From Hymenobacter radiodurans (lineage in GTDB: Bacteria; Bacteroidota; Bacteroidia; Cytophagales; Hymenobacteraceae), in the NCBI RefSeq assembly GCF_004355185.1, contig NZ_CP037922.1, positions 2,170,001 to 2,234,000 of the forward strand: DNA of 64,000 bases, written 5' to 3'. The notes beneath the pieces are model-generated. The model ran no database searches. It was given only the letters and a program-made list of their open reading frames with translations, and was not told the DNA's origin. This document shows, piece after piece, positions 18,314 to 27,914 of this stretch. Made by a program: the position numbers and the translations under genes. The first letter of the stretch is position 1, and every line of letters begins with the position of its first letter.

Positions 18314-20455
18314 TTATACTATGCCCGCACCTTTCTTCGCCGCGCCACGCACCTTTGCTTGGTTGAGAGGCAAAGTGATTAAAACCTCAGTGCCTTCCCC
18401 TTCCCGCGATTCAAAGGTGAGGGTGCCGCCGTGGCCTTTGGTGATGATGTCATAGCTCAATGACAGGCCCAGCCCGGTGCCTTCACCGGGTGGCTTCGTG
18501 GTGAAAAACGGTTGGAATACCTTCTTTGCTACCTCCGCCGGCATGCCCAACCCATTGTCGCGCACGCGTAACTCAACTTGCCCATTGTTTTGGCGCGTAC
18601 TTACCTGCACCTCGGGCTGATAATGGGCAGTAGCGGCCGCGGCTTTCTGCTGCACGGCGTAGAAAGCGTTGGTGTATAGGTTCAGGAGTACTCGCCCAAT
18701 ATCTGGTGGTACTAGTGCCACGGGCTCCAGGCCAGCTTCAAAATCCCTGATTAGCTCGACTTCAAAGGCCGGCGCTTTGTTGCGCAGACTCTCATAAGCC
18801 AGGTTCAGGTGCTCGGCGGCCAGGGCATTCAGGTCGGTGGGTTTGCGCTCGCTGGTGCTGGGCCGCGCGTGCTCCAGCATACCCTTCACAATAGCGGAAG
18901 CCCGTCGCCCGTGCTGCGTAATCTTGTGTAGATTCTGCTCTAGCTCGTTGGCCAGCTCTTCTACCTCCTGATAATTTCCCGCGCGGGCTTCGGTTTGCAG
19001 CTCGTGGCTGATGTCGGCTGATACGTCGGCAAAATTGGTGACGAAATTCAACGGATTCTGAATTTCGTGGGCAATGCCGGCCGTTAGCTCGCCGAGTGCG
19101 GCCAGCTTTTCTGCCTGCACCAGCTGCGCCTGCGTGGCTTGCAATTCTTCCTGCTGGCGCTGAAGCTGCGCATTGGACCGCTGATTCTGCCGATTATTGC
19201 GCCAGAGTAGCACACTCAGCCCGGCTACAATTACCAGAACTGCCAACGACCCCAGCAGGAGCAGGCGCTGCTGACGATTCTGCTGCCGAATTAACTGTTG
19301 GTTGTGTGTCAGCAGCTGTATCTGCGACTGTTTTTTGTCCAGCGCATATTGGTACTGGAGAGCGGCCGTTCGGCGGGTCACTTCCTGATTGTCGAGGCTG
19401 TCGCGGTACGCCACAAACAAGGCCAGGTAGCGATAGGCATCGTCGAAGCGGCGGCGGTCCACGCTGGCCTGGGCGAGCACATCACTGGCATCGCGAATTG
19501 TGCTTTTATTGCCGGTGCGCTGGCCCGCTAGCAGCGCCGCGCGTCCGTATGCCCAGGCGCTGTCGGGTTGCTCCGTATCGAGGTAGGCGCGGGCTAGGAT
19601 AAGCTGCACCAGCGGAATTCGGCCCACGTCATCCAGTTGCTTCATGCGTTGCAGGGCCCGGAAGGCCGCCGAAAAAGCTGCCTGGTAGTTGCCCAAGCGC
19701 TCGTCCATATCGGCTATACTATACATGCTCATGGTCACGCCGCCTTGGTTATTGAGCTCCTTGGCCAGCACGGCGCCCTGCTCGAAATAGCTTCGAGCCT
19801 GCGCCCACTGACCTTGAATGCGGCACAACTCGCCCAGCCCCGATACGCAATGGGCGATGCCATCCTGATCGCCTACGCCCCGCGCCAACTTCAGGCCCCG
19901 CACGAAGTACTGCCGGGCCTTTTGGTATTCGCCCAAGGCGATGCTCGTATTTCCCAGCTGAGTATTAAGCAGCGTCAGCCACTTCTGGCTGGGAATTGCA
20001 TCAGCCAGCTTTAAGCCTTGGAAGCTGTAAGCCATGGCCTGCGCGTAGTTGCCCTGCCCGGAAGCGGTGTAGGAAAGGTTATACAGACACGAAATTTCAT
20101 GCAGGCGGTCATTGAGCCGAATAAACAGCTTACGAGCCTTATTTGTGTAAGCGAGGGAAAGCTCATACTGATTGCGGAAGCGGTAATAAAAGCCCAAACC
20201 CAGCAAAGCGCGGGCTTCGCCAAAGGTGTAGCCAATTTCACGAGATAGGTTTAAGGCTTCCTCGTAGGCCGCTTTGGTTTGCTGGGGGGCATTTGCGCGC
20301 TGCACAAAAGCCAGAGTGTTGAGGCGGTTCACGCGGCCCGTATCACGCTGCGGATGCGCCTCCACCGCGGCCTGCCAGTGTCGGCCCACTGAGTCTTGCG
20401 CTTTTGCCTGAAAAAACAGGAAGCCAAGCAAACACAGCAGCAGGAGTGTTTTCAT
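18314..20455 (-). CDS. Membrane sensor histidine kinase with periplasmic TPR repeats
   Basis: 713 residues. The order is a signal peptide (MKTLLLLCLLGFLFFQAKA), about eight TPR repeats (residues about 30-380), one membrane helix (LLLLGSLAVLVIVAGLSVLLW), a coiled coil, a dimerisation H-box ELTAGIAHEIQNPLNFV and an ATPase domain with N-box LLNLYTNAFYAV, G1 DNGLGMP, F-box FQPFFTTKPPGEGTGLGLSL and G2 GEGTEVLI. This is a two-component kinase in which the TPR part probably binds a peptide or protein outside the membrane. No response regulator is adjacent, so it is an orphan. The lone LytTR protein 2 kb downstream is a possible but unproven partner. Confidence 0.93.
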   Translation of the reverse strand: MKTLLLLCLLGFLFFQAKAQDSVGRHWQAAVEAHPQRDTGRVNRLNTLAFVQRANAPQQTKAAYEEALNLSREIGYTFGEARALLGLGFYYRFRNQYELSLAYTNKARKLFIRLNDRLHEISCLYNLSYTASGQGNYAQAMAYSFQGLKLADAIPSQKWLTLLNTQLGNTSIALGEYQKARQYFVRGLKLARGVGDQDGIAHCVSGLGELCRIQGQWAQARSYFEQGAVLAKELNNQGGVTMSMYSIADMDERLGNYQAAFSAAFRALQRMKQLDDVGRIPLVQLILARAYLDTEQPDSAWAYGRAALLAGQRTGNKSTIRDASDVLAQASVDRRRFDDAYRYLALFVAYRDSLDNQEVTRRTAALQYQYALDKKQSQIQLLTHNQQLIRQQNRQQRLLLLGSLAVLVIVAGLSVLLWRNNRQNQRSNAQLQRQQEELQATQAQLVQAEKLAALGELTAGIAHEIQNPLNFVTNFADVSADISHELQTEARAGNYQEVEELANELEQNLHKITQHGRRASAIVKGMLEHARPSTSERKPTDLNALAAEHLNLAYESLRNKAPAFEVELIRDFEAGLEPVALVPPDIGRVLLNLYTNAFYAVQQKAAAATAHYQPEVQVSTRQNNGQVELRVRDNGLGMPAEVAKKVFQPFFTTKPPGEGTGLGLSLSYDIITKGHGGTLTFESREGEGTEVLITLPLNQAKVRGAAKKGAGIV

Positions 20456-20627
20456 ACTAATTCACTTGTTCGGAAATAACCTGCTAATAAGGTATTGATT
20501 CAAACTGACTTAGCAAAGCAAGGGTCTATTGTGGGGAGTAAAATAGTCCTACTGATTCTTGTTTTTGGACAGGCCAGGCATGCTCGGACCCTATCACTTG
20601 CAACAAATCAGTTGATGGAAGCAATGC

Positions 20628-21455
20628 CTACTGAGGCTGCCGCACACGGCGCACGCGCACTTGGTTGGCCGTGTTGTATTCCAGCAGCCATACATCACCA
20701 TCGGGCGCTACCAGTCCGCTGGAGGCTGTCCACGGGGCACTCGATCTGGCTACTGTTGTGATATGGCCGCTGGGGCTTAGGCGCTGTACTTTTCGCAGAT
20801 TGGTAACTGCGACGTAGATATTGCCTTGCCGGTCGGAGAAAATGCCCCCCAGGTTATGGTTCACCTTTGCGGTGGAGGGTGGGGCTTCGTCGAGGTTCCT
20901 TTTCAGGCACCTGATCGTCCCATCAGCGGCTAGTACATACAGGGCATCATCATCGACAAAATAGAACTGGCCATCTGGCGTAACGTGTTGCCAGCGTACG
21001 TCTTTGAAACGACCCCTAGCCAGCACCATTACTTTTCCACCGGGCAGTTTTTTCATGATACGGTAGGGTGCGTCACGCTCTGCCCAGTACATCGCACCCG
21101 AGTGGTCCCGGTTGAAACTGTAATTAGTCAAAAAGCCGGGTGTTGCAGGAATGACTTTGCTTAATTGCCCCCCAGAGCTCAGGCGCCACACGTAGTGCTT
21201 CCATTTGTTGGTAGCCTCGCCCTCGTACCAAAGGTGTTCGCCGTAGAGGTTGCCCTGCGGATCGAGGTAAAGCTCGTGGGTGTGCACGCGTGGTACCACA
21301 ATGCGCTGCTGGCCATTGGGCGCACGCTTCCACACATTTTCCAGATCGGTGTAGTACACATTCCCCTGCGCATCCTGCACAATGCCCACGCCTGGATGCG
21401 CTGTTCCCTGGGTGGCGAGTAGCAGCAGAATGCCAAGTAGCAATGGCTTCATCAT
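20628..21455 (-). CDS. Secreted NHL-repeat-like beta-propeller protein
   Basis: 275 residues with a signal peptide (MMKPLLLGILLLLATQGTA). The mature chain holds repeating units such as VQDAQGNVYYTDLENVWK, LDPQGNLYGE, TPDGQFYFVDDDALYVL, SDRQGNIYVAVTNLRKV and APDGDVWLLEYNTANQV, which is the NHL/SMP-30-like propeller pattern. The family includes scaffolds, gluconolactonases and peptidyl-glycine lyases. I see no conserved metal ligands that would settle an enzyme role. It is divergent from the BLUF gene, with starts 175 bases apart. Confidence 0.7.
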   Translation of the reverse strand: MMKPLLLGILLLLATQGTAHPGVGIVQDAQGNVYYTDLENVWKRAPNGQQRIVVPRVHTHELYLDPQGNLYGEHLWYEGEATNKWKHYVWRLSSGGQLSKVIPATPGFLTNYSFNRDHSGAMYWAERDAPYRIMKKLPGGKVMVLARGRFKDVRWQHVTPDGQFYFVDDDALYVLAADGTIRCLKRNLDEAPPSTAKVNHNLGGIFSDRQGNIYVAVTNLRKVQRLSPSGHITTVARSSAPWTASSGLVAPDGDVWLLEYNTANQVRVRRVRQPQ

Positions 21456-21629
21456 AAGGGGAGCAGCAGGTTGCTAAGCTTAAGATACAACGTATTGCGC
21501 TATGTTTTTGCCGGTCGGCTAATGAATCTCCAGGCTGTGGCCCTCGATAAAGTGGCTTTCCTTTCGTATCTTCTCTTTCTCAGCGCAACCCTGCCGTGGT
21601 GGCAATTTTTTGGGGTGCTGGGGGCAAAT

Positions 21630-22028
21630 ATGCTGTACCAACTAAGTTACGTCAGTAGGGCCGTGACGCCGCTGAGCTACCCGGAACTGCGCACCCTGGT
21701 GGCGCAAGCCCGAGCCTACAATGTCGCCCACGACATCACCGGCATCTTGTTTTATGGCGAAGGGAATTTTGCCCAAGTGCTGGAAGGCGAGCAGGCAGCA
21801 GTAGAGCGCCTGTTTGAGCGGATTCAGCACGATGCGCGGCACTACGACGTGACGGTAATTACACGCGTAGCGCGGCTTCAGCGCACGTATCCGCAGTGGG
21901 GCATGGCGGGCCATCGGCTGGCCGAAGCGCAGTTTGCTGAACTGGTGAAATACCTGCCCGAGGAATCGAACAGGCAGCCGTTGGCGGCTCGTCTGGAAGC
22001 ATTTGTGGTTGAGAGTGAGCGGTTGTGA
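21630..22028 (+). CDS. Short BLUF-domain blue-light sensor
   Basis: 132 residues, almost entirely a BLUF domain that binds FAD and signals by a light-driven hydrogen-bond switch. Key residues are present: the flavin-contacting Tyr in MLYQLSYVSR, Asn and Gln in ARAYNVAHDITGILFY and FAQVLEGE, and the Trp-x-Met pair in YPQWGMAGHR. ATG 21630 puts the first strand at the usual position; the frame upstream to 21471 is hydrophobic and not family-like. There is no fused output domain, so it must act through a partner protein. A pigmented, surface-dwelling lifestyle fits. The target is unknown. Confidence 0.9.
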   Translation: MLYQLSYVSRAVTPLSYPELRTLVAQARAYNVAHDITGILFYGEGNFAQVLEGEQAAVERLFERIQHDARHYDVTVITRVARLQRTYPQWGMAGHRLAEAQFAELVKYLPEESNRQPLAARLEAFVVESERL

Positions 22029-22111
22029 GCTTTGCCTGGGTGTGAACTCATCTGTAAACTATGCGTATGGGTATGACCAACCTTTGTACCTACACCTTTC
22101 ATCCCCCTCGT

Positions 22112-23254
22112 ATGAATTATTCTTTCTTTCGCCCCGCCGCGATGGCTGGGCTGATGGCTCCTGCCTTGGCGAGCTGCCTGCTGTTAAGCAGCTGTGATAC
22201 CAAGCCGAAAGTCACCGAAACCGACACTCAGGCCACAGCAGCCGATAGCACCGCTAGCGCTACGGCCGCCGGTGAAGTGAAGCCTACCGGCGCAAAACCC
22301 GCGTGGGGGCCAAATTTGAAGCCCGAGATGCAGGCCGTTATCGAGCAGCTAATGAGTTTCAACAATAAGCCCTTGCCTGAACTGACCGCCGCCGAGGCCC
22401 GCAAGCAGCCGAGCCCCGCCGATGCGGCCATGAAACAGATGCAGGTGAGCAACATCACGCCCCCACCTATGCAGGTGGATACGGCCAGCCAAACCCTGAT
22501 GACTGGGGTGAAAGCGCGTATTTATACGCCCAAAGCGGGCGCGGCTCCATTTCCGGTGATTGTGTATTACCACGGCGGTGGCTGGGTCATTGCCACCATC
22601 GATACGTATCACGCTTCTGCGCAGGCCCTGGCAGAGCAAACTGGAGCCGTGGTGGTGTCGGTGGAGTATCGGAAGGGGCCGGAGCATAAGTTTCCAACGG
22701 CCCACGACGATGCGTTTGCCGCCTATCAGTGGGCGCTGAAAAATGCCGCCAGCATTAAAGGCGACCCGAAGCGGGTAGCGGTGGCGGGCGAAAGCGCCGG
22801 TGGGGGCTTGGCGTGCGCCGTGAGCATGCAGGCCCGCGACAAAGGCGTGGCGCTGCCCAAGCACCAGTTGTTGGTGTACCCGATTGCCGGCTACGACACG
22901 ACTACGCCTTCCTACCAAAAAAGCACGGAAACCGCGCCGCTTAATAAAGCAGGCATGGAGTGGTTCTTCAAGAATTATCTGCGTACGGCCGCCGACGGCA
23001 AAGACTCGCGCATTAACTTGGTGGCCGCAAATCTGAAGGGCTTGCCCCCGACGACCATTATTGCCGCCGAATATGACCCGCTGACGAGCGAAGGCAAGAC
23101 CCTCGGCGATAAACTCACCGCGGCCGGCGTGAAAGTCAATTACAAACTGTACGAGGGCACCACCCACGAATTTTTCGGGATGGCGGCCGTTGTACCCGAA
23201 GCCAAGCAGGCGCAGAGCGTTGCTGTCGCTGATCTGAAGGGTGCACTGAAGTAA
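22112..23254 (+). CDS. Alpha/beta-hydrolase lipoprotein of the hormone-sensitive lipase/esterase family
   Basis: 381 residues from ATG 22112, chosen because it starts a clean lipoprotein signal ending LLLSSC; an in-frame ATG at 22061 is the alternative. A low-complexity Thr/Ala linker is followed by the esterase domain with the oxyanion motif HGGGW, nucleophile elbow GESAGGG, an acidic residue in AAEYDPLTSEG and catalytic His in GTTHEFFGM. Family IV enzymes hydrolyse short-chain esters. The lipid anchor places it in the periplasm or outer membrane. The gene ends before a strong terminator and appears monocistronic. Confidence 0.9.
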   Translation: MNYSFFRPAAMAGLMAPALASCLLLSSCDTKPKVTETDTQATAADSTASATAAGEVKPTGAKPAWGPNLKPEMQAVIEQLMSFNNKPLPELTAAEARKQPSPADAAMKQMQVSNITPPPMQVDTASQTLMTGVKARIYTPKAGAAPFPVIVYYHGGGWVIATIDTYHASAQALAEQTGAVVVSVEYRKGPEHKFPTAHDDAFAAYQWALKNAASIKGDPKRVAVAGESAGGGLACAVSMQARDKGVALPKHQLLVYPIAGYDTTTPSYQKSTETAPLNKAGMEWFFKNYLRTAADGKDSRINLVAANLKGLPPTTIIAAEYDPLTSEGKTLGDKLTAAGVKVNYKLYEGTTHEFFGMAAVVPEAKQAQSVAVADLKGALK

Positions 23255-23276
23255 AGCTTGTCGTTGCATTCTATGA

Positions 23277-23310
23277 AAAGGCCCCCGCTCGTTGGAGTGG
23301 GGGCTTTTTT
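23277..23310. terminator. Intrinsic terminator after the esterase gene
   Basis: Hairpin GCCCCCGCTC-GTTG-GAGTGGGGGC followed by T6, 20-odd bases after the stop codon. Confidence 0.9.
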
Positions 23311-23547
23311 GGGTCATTTACAATAGATCGGCTGGCTGATTCTTTCTGCCGCGGGGTACCTATCTACTCATTTACCGACTTTGCTAGTGGAGCAAGCCAC
23401 AATGCAATGGTCAGGTTGCCTTCGTTAGCTTTGTAGCGCGGCTCAGCGGCAGATTGCCGGGTCGTAGTCGGGGCAGTATGTAGGGCTTGGCATGGAAAAT
23501 CAGGCCGGCATAATATCCCAAAAGCAACAGGCTTTATCACAGCTCAC

Positions 23548-24291
23548 ATGGTCAGCAAAGCGTTAAAAACCCGCGTAGAACAGCTCAAACAAAAGAAATA
23601 CCGCAAGCGGTTGGGGCTGTTTCTGGTGGAGGGCGGCAAAAGTGTGCTGGAACTGCTGGCTTCTGAGCTAGTAACAGAACGCGTGTTTTTGACACCGGAG
23701 TTTGCCGCCAAAATTCCGCTGCTGCCGGCTGCGGTGCCTTTCGAGGTGATAACAGAAGATGAGCTGACCCGCCTCGGGACGCTGGCTACCAATACGACGG
23801 CGCTGGCCATTGCCCACCTGCCGGCCGAGCGGCCACTTTTGCCCCCCACGGCCAGCCTGCTACTTGCCTTGGACCAAGTGCGCGACCCCGGCAACATGGG
23901 CACGCTCATTCGTCTGGCCGACTGGTACGGCCTGCAAGGTGTGGTGTGCTCCGATACCTGCGCCGACCCATGGGCACCCAAAACCGTAGCGGCTACTATG
24001 GGCTCTTTTGCCCGTGTTTCCGTCTGGCAGCGCGATTTGCCCCAGTGGCTCGACAATTTGCCCCCCAGCGTGCCCCGCTACGGCGCCCACCTCGAAGGCG
24101 ACAATGTACACCGCCTCACGCTGCGCCCCGCGGGTGTGCTCATCATGGGCAGCGAGTCACATGGCCCCCGGCCGGAGGTGCTGGAGCGCCTCACGCAACG
24201 ATTGTATATTCCGGGAGCTGGCGGCGCGGAAAGCCTGAACGTGGCTATCTCAGCGGCTATTCTGCTGGATAACTTCCATCGGGAACTGTAG
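23548..24291 (+). CDS. TrmH/SpoU-family RNA 2'-O-methyltransferase
   Basis: 247 residues. The N-terminus (KTRVEQLKQKKYRKRLGLFLVEGGKSVLE) is the substrate-binding domain of SpoU enzymes. The C-terminal trefoil-knot domain shows motif 1 ALDQVRDPGNMGTLIR, motif 2 VLIMGSESHGP and motif 3 IPGAGGAESLNVAISAAI, which bind S-adenosylmethionine. Members methylate ribose 2'-OH in 23S rRNA or tRNA. A TAGCTTTG box at 23426-23433 fits the Bacteroidota -7 consensus but is about 115 bases upstream. The precise target nucleotide cannot be given. Confidence 0.92.
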   Translation: MVSKALKTRVEQLKQKKYRKRLGLFLVEGGKSVLELLASELVTERVFLTPEFAAKIPLLPAAVPFEVITEDELTRLGTLATNTTALAIAHLPAERPLLPPTASLLLALDQVRDPGNMGTLIRLADWYGLQGVVCSDTCADPWAPKTVAATMGSFARVSVWQRDLPQWLDNLPPSVPRYGAHLEGDNVHRLTLRPAGVLIMGSESHGPRPEVLERLTQRLYIPGAGGAESLNVAISAAILLDNFHREL

Positions 24292-24368
24292 AAGATAACG
24301 GCTGCTATTTTTAAAGGCTCAAAGCTTCTTGTTGGTTACGGTAGACTTTGCTTAAATAGCAATGAACT

Positions 24369-24402
24369 AAAAAGCCCTGGCGCATGCGCCAGGGCTTTTT
24401 GG
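24369..24402. terminator. Bidirectional intrinsic terminator
   Basis: Perfect palindrome AGCCCTGGCGC-ATGCGCCAGGGCT flanked by A and T runs, between the convergent methyltransferase and first DUF4394 gene. Confidence 0.9.
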
Positions 24403-24424
24403 TTTTAGGTTAAGTTTTAGGTAA

Positions 24425-26050
24425 TTAGAAACCTAGGCCCACCGTGAAGCCAACGGTATTGCCTTGAAACTCATAATTACTCACCGCATTCGCTTTTCCG
24501 GTGGCCAGATCAATCGTGTGCAGCTTCGTGACGTCCCTAGCACCAAAGAGGGTAATCAGCGCATACGCCGTATTGGTGGTACTGCTAATATCAAAGTCGG
24601 CTTTAACGACTTGGACGCCCAGGTTCCCCACCTTGGCTAAGGCCCCCATACCGGCAGGGCTTTGCACATAGAGATCGTTTCGATAGGTATCAATCAGATA
24701 CAAGTTCGTTGCCTTCGCGCCGGCCACGTTCTGGTCGTGGGCCGCGCCCACGGTAGTCAAGAAATTATTGGCGGCCTGAGGCAGCGTTAAGCTGGGCTGC
24801 GCGGTAGCCGTAGCATCCGTAGGGTTCACTAATATGACGGGATTCACGCCGCCCCCCCGCAACTCCTCACTGCCGATTACGCGAATCCGATCGAGGACTG
24901 GATCAAAGTCAAATCCTACTAGCCCAACTATTTTGAAATTAGTGGAGCCTACAGCAGTAGCAGCACCTGTGGCAGCATTAATGGTATAGAGACGGTCGCT
25001 GCTAGTGAATATGCTTCTGGTGATGGCATAGAGCTGCCCATTAGCTGGGCGAAAGTCCAATCCTGAAACGCTTTCAGTGGCTGGTATTCCTGTAATAGGC
25101 TTGGATACAACGCCAGCCCCCAAGTTGGAAGGATCAAAAATTAACAGCTCAGGCCTTGTAGTTCTTTCCTCAAAATTGATGAGTGTACTACTAACGGCAT
25201 AAGCTACAGGCCGCGTAGGAATAGCTAGGCCTGTATAGCCCAGACTAGGGTCATAGGTGGTGAGGGTACGGGCGGCACCAGTTTGCACGTCTAGCGTGAA
25301 AAGGGTAGGCTTGCCATCCACCTGAAACAGCCCTAGTCCTGAGTCACTTTTAGGGTCAATATCAAAGCCGCCCTCACCCGTAAAGTTGATTTTGAGGTCA
25401 GCTACTGTTTCTAAGGTGCCTTCATTTGGAGAACTTAGCTTGTACAGCTTTTTAGTAGCTGCATCCAGTGCAAAAAGCTCAGTAGCGGTGGCTCCCGCTA
25501 TATTATTGGTGTAGGCCACAGCCGATACAGAAGCGCCAGCTACGCCTTTAAGTGAGCCATCAACAAGAACACCAGCTCCCGTTTCTGGATTAACCCGCAA
25601 GTTTTGGCCTGTACTCGTGACGATACGAATGCGGTCGACGGTAGGATTAAAGTCAAAGCCCACCAAGTCTCCTGCTACAGCCGGAGTAAAAGGACCTGCA
25701 CCAATGGCGCGGGCCTCCCCAGTTGACTGATTGATTACGTAAATACGGCTAGTGCTGCCCAAACCATATAGCTGCCCCGTAGCCGGACGGAAGTCAATAG
25801 CTAAGATCTTTTCTCCTGCCTGTAAACCAGTGATAGCAGCAGAGCTTGAGCGGCGTGTCGGGCTGTGAGTTGAGTACGCATCTAGCTTGTTGCCATTCGA
25901 TAAGGCGTAGAAAGGAATATCAAGACCAAAGTTGGATGGCGGCGAAGCAGGCTTAGGAAAGTACTGCTCTAGGATGTCTTCGCAGCTCGTGAGCGACATC
26001 AGCAGCAAGGCGGCGGCACCAAGTTTAGTAAGAGTTGAGATTGTCTTCAT
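24425..26050 (-). CDS. DUF4394 lipoprotein, paralogue A
   Basis: 541 residues, intact. A lipoprotein signal ends SLTSC and continues EDILEQYFPKP, a tail shared by all six paralogues in this window. Two similar halves follow, each with IDFRPATGQLYGL, YVINQSTGEA or YTINAATGAA, then GFDFNPTVDRIRIVTSTGQN and NPETG. This is the DUF4394 pattern, a beta-propeller-like repeat of unknown function. The chain ends GFTVGLGF. The acidic residues after the cysteine are compatible with surface export. It lies in an array with B and C on the same strand, each gene with its own hairpin or leader, so they look like separate units. No enzymatic motif is visible. Confidence 0.88.
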   Translation of the reverse strand: MKTISTLTKLGAAALLLMSLTSCEDILEQYFPKPASPPSNFGLDIPFYALSNGNKLDAYSTHSPTRRSSSAAITGLQAGEKILAIDFRPATGQLYGLGSTSRIYVINQSTGEARAIGAGPFTPAVAGDLVGFDFNPTVDRIRIVTSTGQNLRVNPETGAGVLVDGSLKGVAGASVSAVAYTNNIAGATATELFALDAATKKLYKLSSPNEGTLETVADLKINFTGEGGFDIDPKSDSGLGLFQVDGKPTLFTLDVQTGAARTLTTYDPSLGYTGLAIPTRPVAYAVSSTLINFEERTTRPELLIFDPSNLGAGVVSKPITGIPATESVSGLDFRPANGQLYAITRSIFTSSDRLYTINAATGAATAVGSTNFKIVGLVGFDFDPVLDRIRVIGSEELRGGGVNPVILVNPTDATATAQPSLTLPQAANNFLTTVGAAHDQNVAGAKATNLYLIDTYRNDLYVQSPAGMGALAKVGNLGVQVVKADFDISSTTNTAYALITLFGARDVTKLHTIDLATGKANAVSNYEFQGNTVGFTVGLGF

Positions 26051-26093
26051 ATAGGGATGTGATTATGCCCTTACAGGCATCAGGAAGTTGTGA

Positions 26094-26125
26094 AAGCCCT
26101 GGCGCATGTGCCAGGGCTTCTTCTT
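26094..26125 (-). terminator. Intrinsic terminator of paralogue B
   Basis: Hairpin AGCCCTGGCGC-ATGTGCCAGGGCT, nearly identical to the one after paralogue A (24369-24402), lies just after the stop of the upstream gene. Confidence 0.8.
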
Positions 26126-26143
26126 TTGGTAAAAACGAGCTAG

Positions 26144-27789
26144 TTAGAAGCCCAAGCCTAGGGTAAAGCCGCGTAGTTGATATTCTCCTCGGTCTGAGAG
26201 ACCGATAAAGTCGATCTCCCCAATGGAAGTGGCGGCGCCCGTCGCCAGATTAATCGTGTAGAGTTCGGTCGGGCCCGGCCGGGTAGCGGTTTGGGTTTCT
26301 GGGTTAAATACCCCACTAGGAGTAGAAACAAAGTAGGCCGTGTTGCTAATGCCGCCTATATCCAGATGAATATCGCCGGATACGTTAATGCCGAGGCTGC
26401 CAATTTCAATCATGTTGCCCGTGTTAGGCGGATTAACTTGGTACAATTTGTCGGTACCATAGTCAACAACATACAACTTGGTTGTACTCGCGCCAGCGTA
26501 GTTATTATCATACGCCGCAGCTGAAATAAAGGTAGGGTCTGGATTCAGTATCCCGTCTCGGATGACGGCTGCGCTGACCGGGTTAATACGATAATTCTCA
26601 CCCCCCCGGGCACAATGTGGCGCATAACATCCGTGACAGGATCGAAGTCGAATCCGATAGCGCCACCCGGTATAAATGTGGTGAAGGCGTTCATTAACGT
26701 GGCTGCTCCGGTGGTCAGGTTTATGGTATAAATTCCCCCAAAGTCTCCCTCCGCGTAAAGCTGCCCGGTGGCAGGCCGGAAATCGATGCTTCGAAACAGT
26801 TCGTTGTTGCGCAGGCCGGAAATAGGCTTGCTAACAAAGCCCGCGGCGGGATTAGTGGGGTTAAATGTGACTAGCTCTGTGACACAGCCTATAGCGCGGG
26901 AGCATAAAAGAACGGCCGCATACGCCACGGGCTGCGTTGGGATGGCAATTGCCGAGTAACCGGAGTTGCTAGTATACTGGGCTAACGGCCGCGCAGCTCC
27001 TGTTGCAAGGTTTACGGAGAAAAGAGTAGGATTGCCACTTACGGCATACAAACCCAAGGCCGTACCGGTCTTGGCATCAATGTCAAAGCCGCCATCGCCG
27101 CTGATATTCAGGTTGAGCGCTCCTATGGCAGCTAAAGTGCCATCATTGGGTGGGTTGACTACATACAGCTGCTTGTCAACGGTGTTAATCCCGTACAAAA
27201 CGGTGGTTGTCGCGCCAGCCGTGTTATTGGTGTAGGCCGCTCCCGTCAGGAGTGCGCCCCCTGCTGCTCCATTCACAGGGCCATCGGTGGCCGCTACGGT
27301 GCCGGTCTCGGGATTCAGCCGCAGATTCTGGCCCGTGCTGGTCACCAGCCTGATGCGGTCCACGGTCGGGTTGAAGTCAAAGCCCACCAATTCCCCGATT
27401 ATAGCAGGCGTGAAAGCGCCACTACCCATGGCACGGGCCAAGCCCGTATTTTGGTTAATCACATACAGGCGGCTGCTACTGCCCACCCCATAGAGCTGGC
27501 CCGTAGCGGGCCGGAAGTCCATGGCCAGGATACGCTCGCCACTCTGCAGGCCCGTAATAGCTACGGAGCTTGTTCTGGTGGATGGATCCTTCGTCGAAAA
27601 CCCATCAAGCCGGGTGCCGCCCGACAAAGCGTAGAAGGGAATATCGAGCCCCAGATTGGGGAAAGTAGGAATAGTAGGCGACGGAGTAGGCTTAGGAAAG
27701 TACTGCTCCAAGATGTCTTCGCAGCTCGTGAGCGACATCAGCAGCAAGGCAGCGACTCCAAGCTTGGTAAAAGGAAAGCTTGTTTTCAT
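26144..27789 (-). CDS. DUF4394 lipoprotein, paralogue B, one frame break
   Basis: From ATG 27789 the frame runs through the lipobox (SLTSCEDILEQYF) and the first DUF4394 half, then leaves frame at a C7 run at 26601-26607. Adding one base (or removing two) restores NYRINPVSAAVIRDG and joins the last 110 residues (ending GFTLGLGF), for a total of 548 residues, close to its neighbours. Two shorter frames at 26144-26476 and 26545-27789 are therefore parts of one gene. Family and likely location are as for paralogue A. If the break is biological, this copy is switched off. Confidence 0.8.
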
Positions 27790-27914
27790 ACAAAGTGGAT
27801 AAGTAAATAAGAAAGGAAGGATACAACTAATGAGAAAGGCAGGGCAAAGGCCCCGACTCAGGCGCCGGGACTTTTTTAGCGAATAAGTCAGATAGGCTTG
27901 GGAAGTGGTGATGT